Shown: positions 1-6,845, counted from the stretch's first letter. The stretch is 10,008 nucleotides of DNA from CAYLSO01 sp964386525 (GCA_964386525.1 CAYLSO010000321.1:1-10008), one strand, 5' to 3'. Translations and numbers: made by a program. Notes: generated by a model not told the origin, from the letters alone.

Positions 1-201
1 CTCTATGGCGACCAGGTGATCGACGAGCCCGAACTGGCCGTGCCGCACCCGGAGCTGGAGCGGCGCGCCTTCGCGCTGGTGCCGCTGGTCGAGTTGCAGC
101 CGACCCTCGTGCATCCGGTGCTCGGCGACACCATGGTGGCCCTCCTGGCGCGCTTGAAGGCCCGTCCCCCCGTCAAGCGCATGAGCCGTCTCTGGTACTG
201 A
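1..201 (+). CDS. folK: FolK (HPPK), C-terminal fragment
   Basis: This is the 3' end of 2-amino-4-hydroxy-6-hydroxymethyldihydropteridine pyrophosphokinase, the cytoplasmic folate enzyme that moves pyrophosphate from ATP to the pterin. The frame is open from base 1 (LYGDQVIDEPELAVPHP...) to TGA at 199-201, about 66 residues. The signature seen is the family's C-terminal segment: LYG, then the PHPELERRAFALVPLVEL block, in which HP.(L/M)..R.F.L.PL is the conserved hallmark. The upstream RTIDLDI part of the active site lies outside the window. The ATG at 16 is internal and is not the start. A 48-base gap separates it from the deoxynucleoside kinase; from family knowledge, folK and this kinase type are often neighbours or fused in some phyla. 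Identification is confident despite truncation by the window edge. Confidence 0.92.
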   Translation, partial: LYGDQVIDEPELAVPHPELERRAFALVPLVELQPTLVHPVLGDTMVALLARLKARPPVKRMSRLWY

Positions 202-249
202 GGCCCCGGCCCGGCGCGGCGCGCGCAGCGTTTTCAGACGGAGCCTGAT

Positions 250-972
250 ATGGCCCAGCGCGAGACCCGTTACATCGCCATTGAAGGCGTCATCGGCGTC
301 GGCAAGACGACGCTCTCCCGCCTGCTCGCCGAGCGGCTGGGCGCCGAGCTCGTGCTCGAGGAGGTGGAGGAGAACCCCTTCCTGCACGAGTTCTACGCCG
401 ACCGCGCGCGCTGGGCGTTTCAGACGCAGATGCACTTCCTGTTCAGCCGCTACCAGCAGCAGCGCAGTCTCCTGCAGACCGACCTCTTCCTGCAGCGCGT
501 GGTCTCCGACTACCTGTTCCAGAAGGACCGCATCTTCGCCAACCTCAACCTCACCGACCGCGAGCTGGCGCTGTACGAGAGGATCGTCACCCAGATCGAG
601 CTGGAGGTGCCGCGGCCGGACGTCGTCGTCTACCTGCAGGCCAACACCGACACGCTGCTGGCCCGCATCCGCGACCGCGGCCGCCCGTTCGAGAAGGAGA
701 TGGAGCGCGAGTACCTCAAGGCGCTCAACGAGGCGTACAACTACTTCTTCTTCCACTACACGGACGCGCCGCTCCTGGTGGTCAACACCGACAGCATCGA
801 TTTCGTGCGCCACGCCGCCGACCTCGAGGACCTGAGCCGCCGCATCCTGTCGCACCACGAGGGCACCGTGTATTACGCGCCGCTGGGCAGCCGCGCTCCG
901 GCCGCGCCGGAGGGCAAGGCGCAGCGGCCGCGCCGGCGCAAGGCCGCCCCGCGCCAGGGGGTCCCGGCGTGA
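250..972 (+). CDS. Deoxynucleoside kinase (dNK family)
   Basis: A 240-residue cytoplasmic kinase that phosphorylates deoxynucleosides (probably deoxyadenosine and/or deoxyguanosine) to dNMPs in nucleotide salvage. The Walker A P-loop GVIGVGKT is at residues 13-20. The family's acidic block EEVEENPFL is at about 37-45, followed by a helix rich in substrate-pocket residues (FQTQMHFLFSRYQQ, 57-70). VVSDYLFQKDRIFA is at 84-97 and the Arg-rich lid RIRDRGRPFE at 139-148. The ATG at 250 is preceded by GGAG at 240-243 at good spacing. The first ~212 residues match the normal family length of 200-220. Residues 213-240 are an extra Pro/Ala/Arg/Lys-rich tail that looks disordered. Its stop overlaps the panB GTG by 4 bases, so translation is probably coupled. 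Substrate specificity cannot be read from the sequence. Confidence 0.9.
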   Translation: MAQRETRYIAIEGVIGVGKTTLSRLLAERLGAELVLEEVEENPFLHEFYADRARWAFQTQMHFLFSRYQQQRSLLQTDLFLQRVVSDYLFQKDRIFANLNLTDRELALYERIVTQIELEVPRPDVVVYLQANTDTLLARIRDRGRPFEKEMEREYLKALNEAYNYFFFHYTDAPLLVVNTDSIDFVRHAADLEDLSRRILSHHEGTVYYAPLGSRAPAAPEGKAQRPRRRKAAPRQGVPA

Positions 973-1802
973 GCGCCGCCCCGGGTCCGCCGCGCAGCGG
1001 CGCCGGCGAGCGCTGGACCGCGCCCCGGGTGCGCGCCCTCAAGGGCAAGGAGCGCATCGCCGTCCTCACCGCCTACGATTTCCCCACCGCCAAGCTGGCC
1101 GACGGGGCCGGCGTCGAGATCGTGCTGGTCGGCGACTCGCTCGGCATGGTGGTGCTCGGCTACGAGACGACGCTGCCGGTGACCGTCGACGAGATGGTCC
1201 ACCACACCAAGGCGGTGGTGCGGGCGCGGCCGGCCGCCCTGGTGATCGTCGACATGCCCTTCATGTCGTACCAGACCGGCCCCACCGAGGCGCTGGCCGG
1301 CGCCGGCCGCCTGGTGAAGGAGGGCGGCGCCGACGGGGTGAAGCTCGAGGGTGGCGCGCGCGTCGCCGAGGCGGTGCGCGCCATCGTCGAAGCCGGCATC
1401 CCGGTGATGGGCCACCTCGGGCTGACGCCGCAGTCGGTGCTGCAGTTCGGCGGCTACCGCGTCCAGGGACGCGGCGCCGACGAGGCCCGGCGCCTGCTCG
1501 CCGACGCCGGCGGCCTGGAGGCGGCGGGAGCCTTCGCGCTCGTCCTCGAGGGCATGCCGGCGGGGCTCGCCGGAGAGATCACGCGGGCCGTCGGCGTCCC
1601 CACCATCGGCATCGGCGCCGGGGCGGCGTGCGACGGCCAGGTGCTCGTGTGGCACGACGTGCTCGGTCTCTACCACGGCAAGCAGCCGCGCTTCGTGCGC
1701 CGCTATGCCGAGCTGTGGCAGGCGGCCGACGACGGCCTGCGCCGCTTCGTCGCCGACGTCAAGGCCGGGCGCTTCCCCGACCGCGGCGAATCCTACGAGT
1801 GA
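969..1802 (+). CDS. panB: Ketopantoate hydroxymethyltransferase PanB
   Basis: Makes ketopantoate from 2-oxoisovalerate and 5,10-methylene-tetrahydrofolate, the first committed step of pantothenate/CoA synthesis, in the cytoplasm. The 277-residue product has the usual family length and (beta/alpha)8 motifs. Mg-binding acidic residues by comparison with E. coli PanB are D56 (VGDSLGM), D95 (VDMPFMSY) and E127 (KLEGG); the catalytic base is E194 (LEGMPA). GIGAGAACDGQVLVWHD is at 214-230. Start: GTG 969 overlaps the kinase stop as GTGA and gives a ~20-residue N-terminal extension before the conserved KGKERIAVLTAYD. I see no better start. Its folate cofactor gives a loose metabolic link to folK upstream, and it overlaps panC downstream. 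Confidence 0.96.
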   Translation: MSAAPGPPRSGAGERWTAPRVRALKGKERIAVLTAYDFPTAKLADGAGVEIVLVGDSLGMVVLGYETTLPVTVDEMVHHTKAVVRARPAALVIVDMPFMSYQTGPTEALAGAGRLVKEGGADGVKLEGGARVAEAVRAIVEAGIPVMGHLGLTPQSVLQFGGYRVQGRGADEARRLLADAGGLEAAGAFALVLEGMPAGLAGEITRAVGVPTIGIGAGAACDGQVLVWHDVLGLYHGKQPRFVRRYAELWQAADDGLRRFVADVKAGRFPDRGESYE

Positions 1803-2671
1803 GGCTCCTCCGGGCGACCACGCCCGCCGCCATGCGGCGGCTGTCGCACAAGCTCAAGGCCCGCGGCCAGCGCCTGGGCTTCGTGCCCACCATGGGCGCG
1901 CTGCACGAGGGACACCTGTCGCTGATCCGCCAGGCGGCCCGCGAGGCCGACCGCGTGGTGGTGAGCATCTTCGTCAACCCGCTGCAGTTCGGGCCGCAGG
2001 AGGATTTCGCCCACTACCCGCGCGACCTCGCGCGCGACCTCGAGCGGCTGGCCGGGGAGCCCGTGGACGCCGTCTACCTGCCCGGCGCCGAGGTCCTGTA
2101 CCCGGACGGCTTCGCGGCCCGCGTCACGGTGGCCGGGCTCGAGGCGGTGCTGGAGGGCGCGCAGCGCCCGGGCCACTTCGCGGGCGTGTGCACCGTGGTC
2201 CTCAAGCTGCTCCACGCCGTCGCGCCCGACACGCTGTGGCTCGGGCAGAAGGACGCCCAGCAGTGCGTCGTCCTGGAGCGCCTGGTGCGCGATCTCGACC
2301 TGCCGGTGAAGGTCAGGCGGGGGGCGACGGTGCGCGAGAGCGACGGTCTGGCGATGTCGTCGCGCAACGCCTACCTCTCGGCGGAGGAGCGCGCCGAGGC
2401 GCCGGTGCTCCATCAGGCGCTGGCGCGCCTGGCGGCGGCGGCCCGCGCCGGCGAGCGCGACGCGGCGGCGTTGCGCCAGCTGGCGGTGCGCCACATCGCG
2501 GGGGCCCCGCTGGCGCGCCTGGAGTCCCTCGACATCGTGGACGCGCGCACCCTGGTGCCCCTGGAGCGCGTCGCGGGCGAGGTGCTGGCGCTGGTGGCGT
2601 GCCGCTTCGGGGGGGCGCGCCTCATCGACAACGTGCAGTTCCGCATCCTGCGGCGTGAGGGCGAACGATGA
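1799..2671 (+). CDS. panC: Pantothenate synthetase PanC
   Basis: ATP-dependent ligation of pantoate and beta-alanine to pantothenate, cytoplasmic. Motifs seen in order: FVPTMGALHEGHLSLIR at 28-44 (HxGH nucleotidyl-transferase signature, H36 and H39), SIFVNPLQFGPQEDF at 56-70, LGQKDAQQ at 148-155, and MSSRNAYLS at 186-194 (KMSKS-like). Start choice: the frame is open further upstream inside panB, but GTG 1799 forms a GTGA overlap with the panB stop and yields MRLLRATTPAAM. That fits the family's first beta strand and gives 290 residues (normal ~280). ATG 1832 would remove that strand. There is no strong Shine-Dalgarno sequence, so translational coupling to panB is likely. The stop overlaps the ATG of the next gene by 4 bases. 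Confidence 0.95.
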   Translation: MRLLRATTPAAMRRLSHKLKARGQRLGFVPTMGALHEGHLSLIRQAAREADRVVVSIFVNPLQFGPQEDFAHYPRDLARDLERLAGEPVDAVYLPGAEVLYPDGFAARVTVAGLEAVLEGAQRPGHFAGVCTVVLKLLHAVAPDTLWLGQKDAQQCVVLERLVRDLDLPVKVRRGATVRESDGLAMSSRNAYLSAEERAEAPVLHQALARLAAAARAGERDAAALRQLAVRHIAGAPLARLESLDIVDARTLVPLERVAGEVLALVACRFGGARLIDNVQFRILRREGER

Positions 2672-3441
2672 GCGAGGAGCCGGCGGCGGCCGGGCCCGTG
2701 GCGGCGGTGGTGCTCGCCGCCGGTCAGGGCAAGCGCATGCGGTCCGACATCTCGAAGGTGATGCACGAGATGTCGGGCCAGCCCCTGCTCGGCCACGTCT
2801 TCGACCGCCTCGACGAGCTGGGCGTGCGCGACCGCGTGGCCGTCGTGGGCTTCGCCCGCGAAGCGGTGATCGCCCTGTGCGCGGCGCGGGGGGCGCGCTG
2901 GGTGGTGCAGGAGGAGCTGCTGGGCACCGGCCACGCCTTCCGGCAGGCGGTGCCGGCGCTGGCGGACTTCCGCGGCACCGTGCTGGTGCTGTGCGGCGAC
3001 ATGGCGCTGCTCTCCGGCGCCACCCTGCGGCGGCTGCTCGAGACGCACCGGGGCCGCGGCGCCACCGCCACCGTGCTGTCGGCCGACCTGCGCGACCCCA
3101 GCGGCTACGGCCGCGTGGTGCGCGACCCCGGCGGCGACATCGAGCGCATCGTGGAGGAGCGCGACGCCACCCCCGCCGAGCTGGCCTTGCAGGAGATCAA
3201 CACGGCCATCTACGCCTTCGCGTACCCCGACATCCTGGAGGCGCTGGGGGGGCTCACGGCCGAGAACCGCCAGGGGGAGTACTATCTCACCGACGTCGTG
3301 TCGCTGCTGCGCGAGCGCGGGCGGCGGGTGGCCGTGGTCAAGGTGGGCGACCCGCGCGAGGCTTTCGGAGTGAACACGCTGGCGCAGCTGGCGGAGGCGG
3401 AGGCGGCGTTCCGCGCGCTGCGCGCCGCGGGCCGGCTGTAG
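2668..3441 (+). CDS. Stand-alone GlmU-type uridylyltransferase domain
   Basis: A sugar-1-phosphate nucleotidyltransferase of 257 residues. It matches the N-terminal domain of bifunctional GlmU, which makes UDP-GlcNAc from UTP and GlcNAc-1-phosphate. Visible motifs: LAAGQGKRMRSDISKVMH at 16-33 (G-loop, with K30 at the catalytic lysine position), LGTGHA at 85-90, CGDM with metal ligand D111, GYGRVV at 147-152, EINTAIYAF at 176-184, QGEYYLTDVV at 202-211 and GVN with metal ligand N236. The usual Pro before the catalytic Lys (LPK) is Ser here (ISK). The left-handed beta-helix acetyltransferase half (~200 residues) is absent: the protein stops just after QLAEAE and the next gene is unrelated. Full GlmU is ~450 residues. 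UDP-GlcNAc is the likeliest product but another NDP-sugar is possible. Confidence 0.85.
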   Translation: MSEEPAAAGPVAAVVLAAGQGKRMRSDISKVMHEMSGQPLLGHVFDRLDELGVRDRVAVVGFAREAVIALCAARGARWVVQEELLGTGHAFRQAVPALADFRGTVLVLCGDMALLSGATLRRLLETHRGRGATATVLSADLRDPSGYGRVVRDPGGDIERIVEERDATPAELALQEINTAIYAFAYPDILEALGGLTAENRQGEYYLTDVVSLLRERGRRVAVVKVGDPREAFGVNTLAQLAEAEAAFRALRAAGRL

Positions 3442-3452
3442 GCGTGCGGGGC

Positions 3453-3484
3453 TTTCCGGGGGCCGGGCAGCCAGCCCCCGGGGA
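3453..3484 (+). other. GC-rich hairpin between nucleotidyltransferase and HIT genes
   Basis: A perfect 8-base inverted repeat, CCGGGGGC (3456-3463) and GCCCCCGG (3474-3481), has a 10-base loop and can extend by two G-U pairs and one A-T pair to 3453-3484. No T-run follows, so it is not a classical intrinsic terminator. It may be an mRNA stability or attenuation hairpin in an otherwise co-directional gene run. In DNA this GC-rich a stem of this size can arise by chance. Confidence 0.35.
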
Positions 3485-3492
3485 CGACCGCC

Positions 3493-3499
3493 GGGAGGA
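3493..3499 (+). promoter_or_regulatory. Ribosome binding site of the HIT gene
   Basis: GGGAGGA ends 4 bases before GTG 3504 and would be too far (13 bases) from ATG 3513. It therefore decides the GTG start. Confidence 0.7.
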
Positions 3500-3503
3500 C
3501 GCC

Positions 3504-4085
3504 GTGCAAAGGATGTGGGCGGGTTGGAGGATGAGCTACGTGACCGGCGCCGAGCGCGAGCGCGGCTGCCTGTTCTGCACGCTGCGCCCGGCGGGAGACG
3601 ACCGGGCGCTCCTGGTGCTGGCCCGGCGCGGCGGCGCCTATCTGATGCTCAATGCGTTCCCGTACAATGCCGGCCACCTCATGGTCGCGGTGAAGCGGCA
3701 TGTCGGGACGCTCGCGGCCCTGACCGCCGTGGAGCGCCGCGACCTGTGGGACCTCGCGGCCCTGGGTGAGTCGCTGCTCGCGGAGGTGTACCATCCCAGC
3801 GGGCTCAACGTGGGCGCCAACCTCGGCCGGGCGGCCGGGGCGGGGGTGAGCGGGCATCTGCATCTGCACCTCGTGCCGCGCTGGAGCGGAGACACGAACT
3901 TCATGGCGGCCGTGGCCGAGACCAAGGTGCTGCCGGAAGCGCTGAGCGAGACCTACCGCCGTCTGGCGGCCGCGCTGGAACGGCGGGGCCGGTCGGCGGC
4001 AGGACGGACGCGACGGCCCCGGGCGGCCGGTGCCGCGCGGCGTCCGACGCCGGGCCGGGCCGGCGGCCGGCGGCCGGAGAGCTAG
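3504..4085 (+). CDS. HIT-family protein (AP4A phosphorylase-like)
   Basis: A histidine-triad nucleotide-binding hydrolase/transferase of 193 residues, most like the Ap4A-phosphorylase-type HIT branch (cytoplasmic, dinucleoside polyphosphate or nucleotide metabolism). Seen: MQRMWAGWRMSYVTG at 1-15 (family W.PWRM.Y), a CxxC pair C22/C25, LNAFPYNAGHLM at 49-60, NVGANLGRAAGAG at 102-114 and the catalytic triad HLHLHLV at 118-124, then PRWSGDTNFM at 125-134. GTG 3504 is chosen because MQRMWAGWRM fits the family N-terminus and the ribosome site fits it. The open frame continues upstream only as a shadow of the nucleotidyltransferase gene. Residues ~160-193 are an Arg/Ala/Pro/Gly tail beyond the usual end. 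The stop TAG shares its G with the next start (TAGTG). The exact substrate is unknown. Confidence 0.88.
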   Translation: MQRMWAGWRMSYVTGAERERGCLFCTLRPAGDDRALLVLARRGGAYLMLNAFPYNAGHLMVAVKRHVGTLAALTAVERRDLWDLAALGESLLAEVYHPSGLNVGANLGRAAGAGVSGHLHLHLVPRWSGDTNFMAAVAETKVLPEALSETYRRLAAALERRGRSAAGRTRRPRAAGAARRPTPGRAGGRRPES

Positions 4086-4564
4086 TGCCCGTCCGCCGGC
4101 CCTCGCGTCCGCCGTTGCGGGGCGGCCGGCGGCGCCCCCGCGTGGGCGCGGCGGCGCTGGGTGCGGTCGCCATGGTGGTGGGCGCTCTTGGCCTGTCGGC
4201 GGTGATCGGCGGGCTGAGTGGCCCACCCGACGCGGAGCGCCGCGCCGACAGCCTGCGCTCGGTGGCGCGGGCCGGCCGGGTGCGCGCCGAGGTGCTGAAC
4301 GGCAGCGGGCAGGCCGGGGCTGGCAGCCTGGTCGCGAGCCTGCTGCGCGAGAGCGGCATCGAGGTCGTCGGCATCCGCAACGCCGACCGCTTTGACTACC
4401 CGCGCACGCTGGTCGTGGCGCGCGGCGCGGATCCAGCCCGGGCCAGGACCGTGGCGCGGCGGCTGCGCGGGTCGCAGGTGCTCCGGCAGCGGGCGCCGGT
4501 GGACTGGGATGTGACGGTGGTGGTGGGACGGGACCAGGCCCGGCAGGCGCTCGAGGCGCCCTAG
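4085..4564 (+). CDS. Membrane-anchored LytR_C domain protein
   Basis: A 159-residue protein. Residues 1-19 are strongly basic (Arg-rich) and ~20-44 form one hydrophobic membrane segment (VGAAALGAVAMVVGALGLSA), so an N-in anchor with the rest in the periplasm fits the positive-inside rule. Residues ~66-150 match the LytR C-terminal (LytR_C) fold: VRAEVLNGSGQAG at 66-78, then LLRESGIEVVGIRNADRFDY, TLVVAR, and a final hydrophobic strand VTVVVG. The catalytic LytR-CpsA-Psr phosphotransferase domain is absent, so it is not itself a ligase. The molecular role of single LytR_C proteins is unknown; an envelope role is only inferred. Start GTG 4085 overlaps the HIT stop by one base and no Shine-Dalgarno sequence stands out, suggesting coupling. 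Confidence 0.8.
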   Translation: MPVRRPSRPPLRGGRRRPRVGAAALGAVAMVVGALGLSAVIGGLSGPPDAERRADSLRSVARAGRVRAEVLNGSGQAGAGSLVASLLRESGIEVVGIRNADRFDYPRTLVVARGADPARARTVARRLRGSQVLRQRAPVDWDVTVVVGRDQARQALEAP

Positions 4565-4606
4565 CCGGCCGGGGGGTCCCGCAACGCGATTCGCGGAGGA
4601 ACGGAT

Positions 4607-4804
4607 ATGCCGCAACTGGGAATGGGCGAACTGATCATCATCTTCTTGGTCGTCTTGCTGCTCTTCGGCGCCAGCCAGATCCCCAAGGTCGCCAAGGGCC
4701 TCGGGCAGGGCCTGCGGGAGTTCAAGCGCGCGGCCCGCGAGCTGCAGGAAGACGATAAGGACCAGGGAGACAAGGACAAGGACAAACCGAAGCCGATCGA
4801 GTAG
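4607..4804 (+). CDS. tatA: Twin-arginine translocase subunit TatA
   Basis: A 65-residue pore-forming/membrane-thinning subunit of the Tat pathway, which exports folded proteins across the inner membrane. A short N-terminus (MPQLGMGE) precedes a hydrophobic helix (LIIIFLVVLLLFG, about 9-21), then the hallmark FG at 20-21, the amphipathic helix ASQIPKVAKGLGQGLREFKRA, and an acidic/basic hydrophilic tail rich in D and K. Length and FG...P..A+.LG.G+.EF+ are typical for TatA/E. I prefer TatA over TatB because it is short and the helix matches TatA. Ribosome site GGAGGA at 4595-4600 sits 6 bases before the ATG. No tatB or tatC lies nearby, so these must be elsewhere. It is the last gene of the + strand run. 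Confidence 0.95.
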   Translation: MPQLGMGELIIIFLVVLLLFGASQIPKVAKGLGQGLREFKRAARELQEDDKDQGDKDKDKPKPIE

Positions 4805-4822
4805 GTCCACGCCCCGGACGGC

Positions 4823-4857
4823 CGGAGGGTTCCGGATCGGGCGCCCGGAACCCTCCG
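4823..4857. terminator. Inverted repeat between convergent tatA and ppiD
   Basis: A perfect 13-base stem (CGGAGGGTTCCGG at 4823-4835, CCGGAACCCTCCG at 4845-4857) with a 9-base loop lies between the stops of two convergent genes, 18 bases after tatA and 28 after ppiD. Placement and symmetry fit a bidirectional transcription terminator. There is no T-run on either strand, so it would be a non-canonical (GC-stem) terminator, or a 3'-end protecting hairpin with Rho doing the termination. Confidence 0.6.
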
Positions 4858-4885
4858 CCTGCCGGCGCCTGCCGGCGCGGCCTTC

Positions 4886-6703
4886 CTACTGGATGGGGAG
4901 CACGTCTCCCCGCCGATCCTCCACCTTGCTCGTCGAGCGCAGCCAATCGAGCCAGGCGCTGAAGTTGCGGTTCTGGCGCGTCGACAGCAGCCCCCGCGAC
5001 ACCTGCACCTTGAGGGAGTCGTAGCTCGCTATCGGCGCGGACTCGTGGGCGTCCTTGCGCAGGAGCAGCACCCCGCCGGCGGCGCTGATCGGCCCGCCGA
5101 CCTGGCCGGCCGGCAGCGTGAACGCCAGGCCCAGCGCCAGATTGCTGCCCACCAGCTGCGGTGGCGCCTGCGCGCGCGAGAACATCCCGGTGGCCTCGAC
5201 CGTGGCAGCGCCGGCGGCGCGCGCCGCCGCCACGAAGTCCTGGCCGCCGCGGACCGCGGCGAGCGCCCGCTCGGCCGCGCGACGCGGCTCCTCGAGGCGC
5301 ATCCTCTGCTCCACGAACGCCCTGACCTGGGCGCGCACGTCCTCGAACTTGCGCGGCCCTTCCTCGCGGCGCTCCTTGACCTGCAGCAGCACCCAGTTGG
5401 CCTCCTGGTCGTAGACGGCGCTCACCGAGCCCGCCTTGGCGGTGAGCACGAACCCCTGTGCCTGAGGGATGGCGTAGAGCTCCGGCGCGAAGCTGTTGGC
5501 GTTGACCCAGCCGGTCTCGCGCGCCGCCACGCCCATGGCCGCCGCCGTCGGGCCGAGGCCGCGCGACCGGGCGGCCTTGCGCAGCTTCTCGAGGCGCTCG
5601 AGATCCTCCTGCAGCGAGGTCTCGGAGATGCGGATGGAGATCACGATCTGGCGCATGCGGTAGAGCGGCTCGGGGCCCACGACGGGGCTGCGCCGCACCT
5701 GCATCAAGTAGTACTTGATGCCCTCGCGCACCGGATCGAGCACCGCCGAGTCGGCCACCGTGGCCACCTTGCCCGAGACCTCGGCGGGCAGATCGGCAGC
5801 CCGGAAGTCGCGCCCCACCTCCCCGCCCTGGTCGGCGGTCGGGCCCTCGGAGTGGTCGCGGGCCAACTGGGCGAAGTCGGCGCCGGCGCGCGCCTGCTGG
5901 GCCAGGGAGGCGGCCCGGTCGCGGGCCGCGGCGTCGTCCTCCGGCGTGAACTTCTTGGGCAGGATCACGACCACGGCACTGGCCTCGACCGGCCCCGAGA
6001 ACAGGCCGCGGTGCTGCTCGTAGTACTCGCGCAGCGTCGCGTCGGTGATCTTGGTGGTGTCCAGGGGGGCGGTCGAGGGCAACCAGCGGGCCACCATCAC
6101 CTGCGCCTTCTCGTACTGGTCCACGAAGGCTCGCATCAGCTCCGGCTCGCTGAACTTGGCGGTGGCCAGGAGGCGCTCCTCGACCTTCTGCGCCGGCAGG
6201 GTGCGGCGCACCTCCTCCTCCAGCGGGCTCCAGTTGATCTGGGGGTCGGAGAGCGCGGCCATGTACTTCTGGGCGTCGAACCGGCCGTTGGTCTGGAAGG
6301 CCGGCTGGGAGCGCACCGACGCGGGCGGCGTGTTGCGCATCGCGAAGACCACCTCCGGGTCGGTGGCCCGGAAGCCGATCCTGCGGCCCAGCCGCAGCAT
6401 GGACTTCTCGGTGAGCAGCTGCAGCCACGCCTGCTCGCGCAGCATGCCCTCCTCGCGGCTCTGGGGGTCGCGTCCGTACTGCTGGACGAACTGCTGCACC
6501 AGGCCGTTGTAGGTGTTCTGCAGATCCTGCTGCGTGATCGGCTGCCCGTCCACGGTGCCCAGGACGGTCGAGCCGCGCACCTCGCGAGTGCCGACGATGT
6601 TGGGCGCGACCGAGAAGCCGATGATGAAGGTCACGGCGGTGCCGAGGATGACCAACCACCAGATGATCGCCGTGCGGCGGCTGCCCCGCAGGAATTTCAG
6701 CAT
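4886..6703 (-). CDS. ppiD: PpiD-like inner-membrane periplasmic chaperone
   Basis: A 605-residue SurA_N/parvulin-type protein that should assist folding of proteins leaving the Sec translocon. A basic N-terminus (MLKFLRGSRR) and one membrane helix at ~11-33 (IIWWLVILGTAVTFIIGF) anchor it, with the bulk in the periplasm. SurA_N-like region ~45-230: LGTVDGQPITQQDLQNTYN, FRATDPEVVFAM, FQTNGRFDAQKYMAAL. First parvulin-like domain ~236-336: ARAGADFAQLARDHSEGP..DQGGEVG. A second, more diverged one covers ~345-445, and a PpiD-like C-terminal section (GMFSR..., LAFTLPAGQVGGPI) lies near 505-550. E. coli PpiD is 623 residues with the same plan. The parvulin catalytic histidines are not seen (AVVVIL and YYLMQV where HIL and GYHI.KV are expected), so it is probably a chaperone rather than an active isomerase. 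ATG 6703 has GGGAG (6713-6717) 9 bases upstream. It is divergent from the kinase gene. Confidence 0.88.
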   Translation of the reverse strand: MLKFLRGSRRTAIIWWLVILGTAVTFIIGFSVAPNIVGTREVRGSTVLGTVDGQPITQQDLQNTYNGLVQQFVQQYGRDPQSREEGMLREQAWLQLLTEKSMLRLGRRIGFRATDPEVVFAMRNTPPASVRSQPAFQTNGRFDAQKYMAALSDPQINWSPLEEEVRRTLPAQKVEERLLATAKFSEPELMRAFVDQYEKAQVMVARWLPSTAPLDTTKITDATLREYYEQHRGLFSGPVEASAVVVILPKKFTPEDDAAARDRAASLAQQARAGADFAQLARDHSEGPTADQGGEVGRDFRAADLPAEVSGKVATVADSAVLDPVREGIKYYLMQVRRSPVVGPEPLYRMRQIVISIRISETSLQEDLERLEKLRKAARSRGLGPTAAAMGVAARETGWVNANSFAPELYAIPQAQGFVLTAKAGSVSAVYDQEANWVLLQVKERREEGPRKFEDVRAQVRAFVEQRMRLEEPRRAAERALAAVRGGQDFVAAARAAGAATVEATGMFSRAQAPPQLVGSNLALGLAFTLPAGQVGGPISAAGGVLLLRKDAHESAPIASYDSLKVQVSRGLLSTRQNRNFSAWLDWLRSTSKVEDRRGDVLPIQ

Positions 6704-6772
6704 GCCCTTGAGCTCCCGAAGTCGTTGGAAGGGGTTCCCCGCGCGATCCGAAGGTGGATCCGAGGTCGAGGC

Positions 6773-6802
6773 ACTCTACCATCGGCCGGGCGGGCCCAAC
6801 AA
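6773..6802 (-). promoter_or_regulatory. Weak sigma-70-like promoter candidate for ppiD
   Basis: On the - strand TTGTTG (6802-6797) and TAGAGT (6778-6773) are 18 bases apart, matching 3/6 and 4/6 of the sigma-70 boxes, about 70 bases upstream of the ppiD ATG. Position is right, match is weak. Confidence 0.25.
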
Positions 6803-6845
6803 GGCCGCCGGGGGGTGGGGCCGCACCCCCGGCCGCACATCGGCA

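Noticed and set aside
1628..1798. Extension of PanC upstream into panB
   Set aside because: The extra 57 residues are Arg-rich shadow sequence; GTG 1799 overlaps the panB stop and fits the family N-terminus.
2655..3503. Upstream extension of the HIT reading frame across the nucleotidyltransferase gene
   Set aside because: The protein there is Arg/Gly/Ala low complexity, a frame shadow. Ribosome site and family N-terminus support GTG 3504.
4858..4877. Tandem 10-base repeat CCTGCCGGCG x2
   Set aside because: Only two copies, GC-rich, between convergent genes; likely chance.
4722..6782. 686-codon - strand frame overlapping the ppiD-like gene
   Set aside because: Shadow of the 605-residue gene in another frame; its product is Arg/Gly/Pro/Ala-rich with no motifs.
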